From NCBI RefSeq assembly GCF_014805685.1, contig NC_060911.1, forward strand, positions 10,394,712 to 10,458,711: a DNA stretch of 64,000 nucleotides, read 5' to 3'. Positions 63,130 to 64,000 of this stretch are shown piece by piece. The DNA comes from Silurus meridionalis (Eukaryota; Chordata; Actinopteri; Siluriformes; Siluridae). The stretch's first letter is position 1; every line of letters starts with the position of its first letter. The position numbers and the translations under genes are program-made. The notes beneath the pieces were generated by a model, which made no database searches, was not told where the DNA came from, and saw only the letters and a list, made by a program, of their open reading frames with translations.

Positions 63130-64000
63130 TGAAAAAGTCCTGATTTCTTATTTTTCTGCATGTTTGTCACACGTTAATGTTTCAGATCATCAAACTAATT
63201 TAAATATTAGTGAAAGATAACACAAGTGAACACAACATGCGGTTTTTAAATGAAGGTTTTTATTATTGAGGGAAAACAAAACCCAAAACTACTTGGCCCT
63301 GTGTGGAAAAGTATTTGCCCCCGTTAAAACTGTGGTTTATCACACCTGAGTTAAATTTCTCTAGCCACACCCAGGCCTGATTACTGCCACACCTGTTCAC
63401 TATCAAGAAATCAGCTTAAATAGGACCTGCCTGACAAAGTGAAGTAGACCAAAAGATCCTCAAAAGCTAGACATCATGTCGAAATCCAAAGAAATTCAGA
63501 AACAAATGAGAAAGAAAGTAATTGAGATCTATTAGTGTGGAAAAGGTTATAAAGACATTTCTAAAGCTTTGGGACTCCAGTGAACCACACTGAAAGCCAA
63601 TTATTCACAAATGGCAAAAACATGGAACAGTGGAGAACCTTCCCAGGAGTGGCCGGCCGACCAAAATTACCCCAAGAGCACAGCGACGACTCATACAGGA
63701 GGTCATAAAAGACCCCACAACAACATCCAAAAAACTGCAGGTCTCACTTGCCTCAGTTAAGGTCAGTGTTCATGACTCCACCATGAGAAAAAGACGTCAA
63801 AAATGGTCTGCATGGCAGAGTTCCAAGACGAAAACCGCTGCTGAGCAAAAATAACATAAAGGCTTGTTTCAGGTTTGGCAGAAAACATCTTGATGATCCC
63901 CAAGACTTTTGGGAAAATACTCTGTGGACTGATGAGACAAAAGTTTAACTTTTTGGAAGGTGTGTGTCCCATTACATCTGGTATAAAAGTAACACCGCAT
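63127..64000 (+). mobile_element. Tc1-like transposon, 5' part, cut by the window end
   Basis: Begins TGTGAAAAAGTCCTGATTTC at a (TA)n tract. The TGTGGAAAAGTATTTGCCCC stretch at 63302 repeats the terminal-repeat phrase of this fish family. A transposase relic starts at 63476. Confidence 0.85.
63476..64000 (+). pseudogene. Tc1-like transposase, inactivated and cut by the window end
   Basis: Transposases of this family cut and paste at TA sites using a DDE triad after two helix-turn-helix domains. The ATG at 63476 opens SKSKEIQKQMRKKVIEIY, followed at once by TAG; a second stop (TGA) occurs near 63582. The next piece reads LPRSGRPTKITPRAQRRLIQ and DPTTTSKKLQVSLASVKVSV, the second HTH with the GRP hook. 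A frameshift follows near 63793, after DSTMRKR. The first catalytic D lies in LWTDETK (about 63925-63945). The remaining triad lies outside the window. Dead copy. Confidence 0.85.

Overview
This is a vertebrate window, most likely from a teleost and plausibly an otophysan such as a catfish (inference from the repeat families). The evidence is widely spaced spliced exons of a vertebrate BEACH-domain gene, a very high density of (CA)n/(GT)n and minisatellites, and fish-type Tc1, mariner, hAT and LINE copies. There is no prokaryotic, phage or CRISPR content.

Two genes are supported. The first is lrba (LPS-responsive beige-like anchor protein), on the + strand. Eight consecutive internal coding exons lie at 9329-9450, 22808-22948, 25750-25886, 43692-43809, 44756-44858, 47494-47609, 47782-47894 and 59805-59945. 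All splice phases agree. They encode the stretch just before the PH-like domain, the whole PH-like domain and the N-terminal part of the BEACH domain. The gene continues past both ends of the window. The second is mab21l2, a single-exon 359-codon gene on the - strand (28323-29402), nested in the 17.8-kb lrba intron between the third and fourth exons. This nesting is the conserved vertebrate LRBA/MAB21L2 arrangement.

Layout: 1-9328 is lrba intron with a LINE relic, a 28-bp minisatellite and many microsatellites. 9451-22807 is intron with two related 26-bp minisatellites (about 0.6 and 3 kb), hAT elements, and a Tc1 relic carrying a nested LINE fragment. 22949-25749 is intron with a 62-64-bp CA-rich array and a 40-bp minisatellite. 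25887-43691 is the mab21l2 host intron, with a CpG-rich mab21l2 5' flank, a cluster of CRE motifs and several homeodomain-motif-rich segments that could be enhancers. 47895-59804 is intron with a GTGAGTACAGT-type minisatellite interrupted by a LINE with a decayed reverse transcriptase, then a region rich in candidate regulatory sequence, including a duplicated ATTA-rich element. 59946-64000 is intron ending in a dead Tc1-like transposon.

No new biological system was found. The points most worth checking are the CA/GT microsatellites placed right at lrba splice sites (six of eight donors and one acceptor), the internal block structure of the 26-bp minisatellite, the duplicated ATTA-rich element, and the candidate regulatory segments around mab21l2. 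Calls of conserved regulatory DNA rest on motif content and absence of repeats only; no alignment was available.
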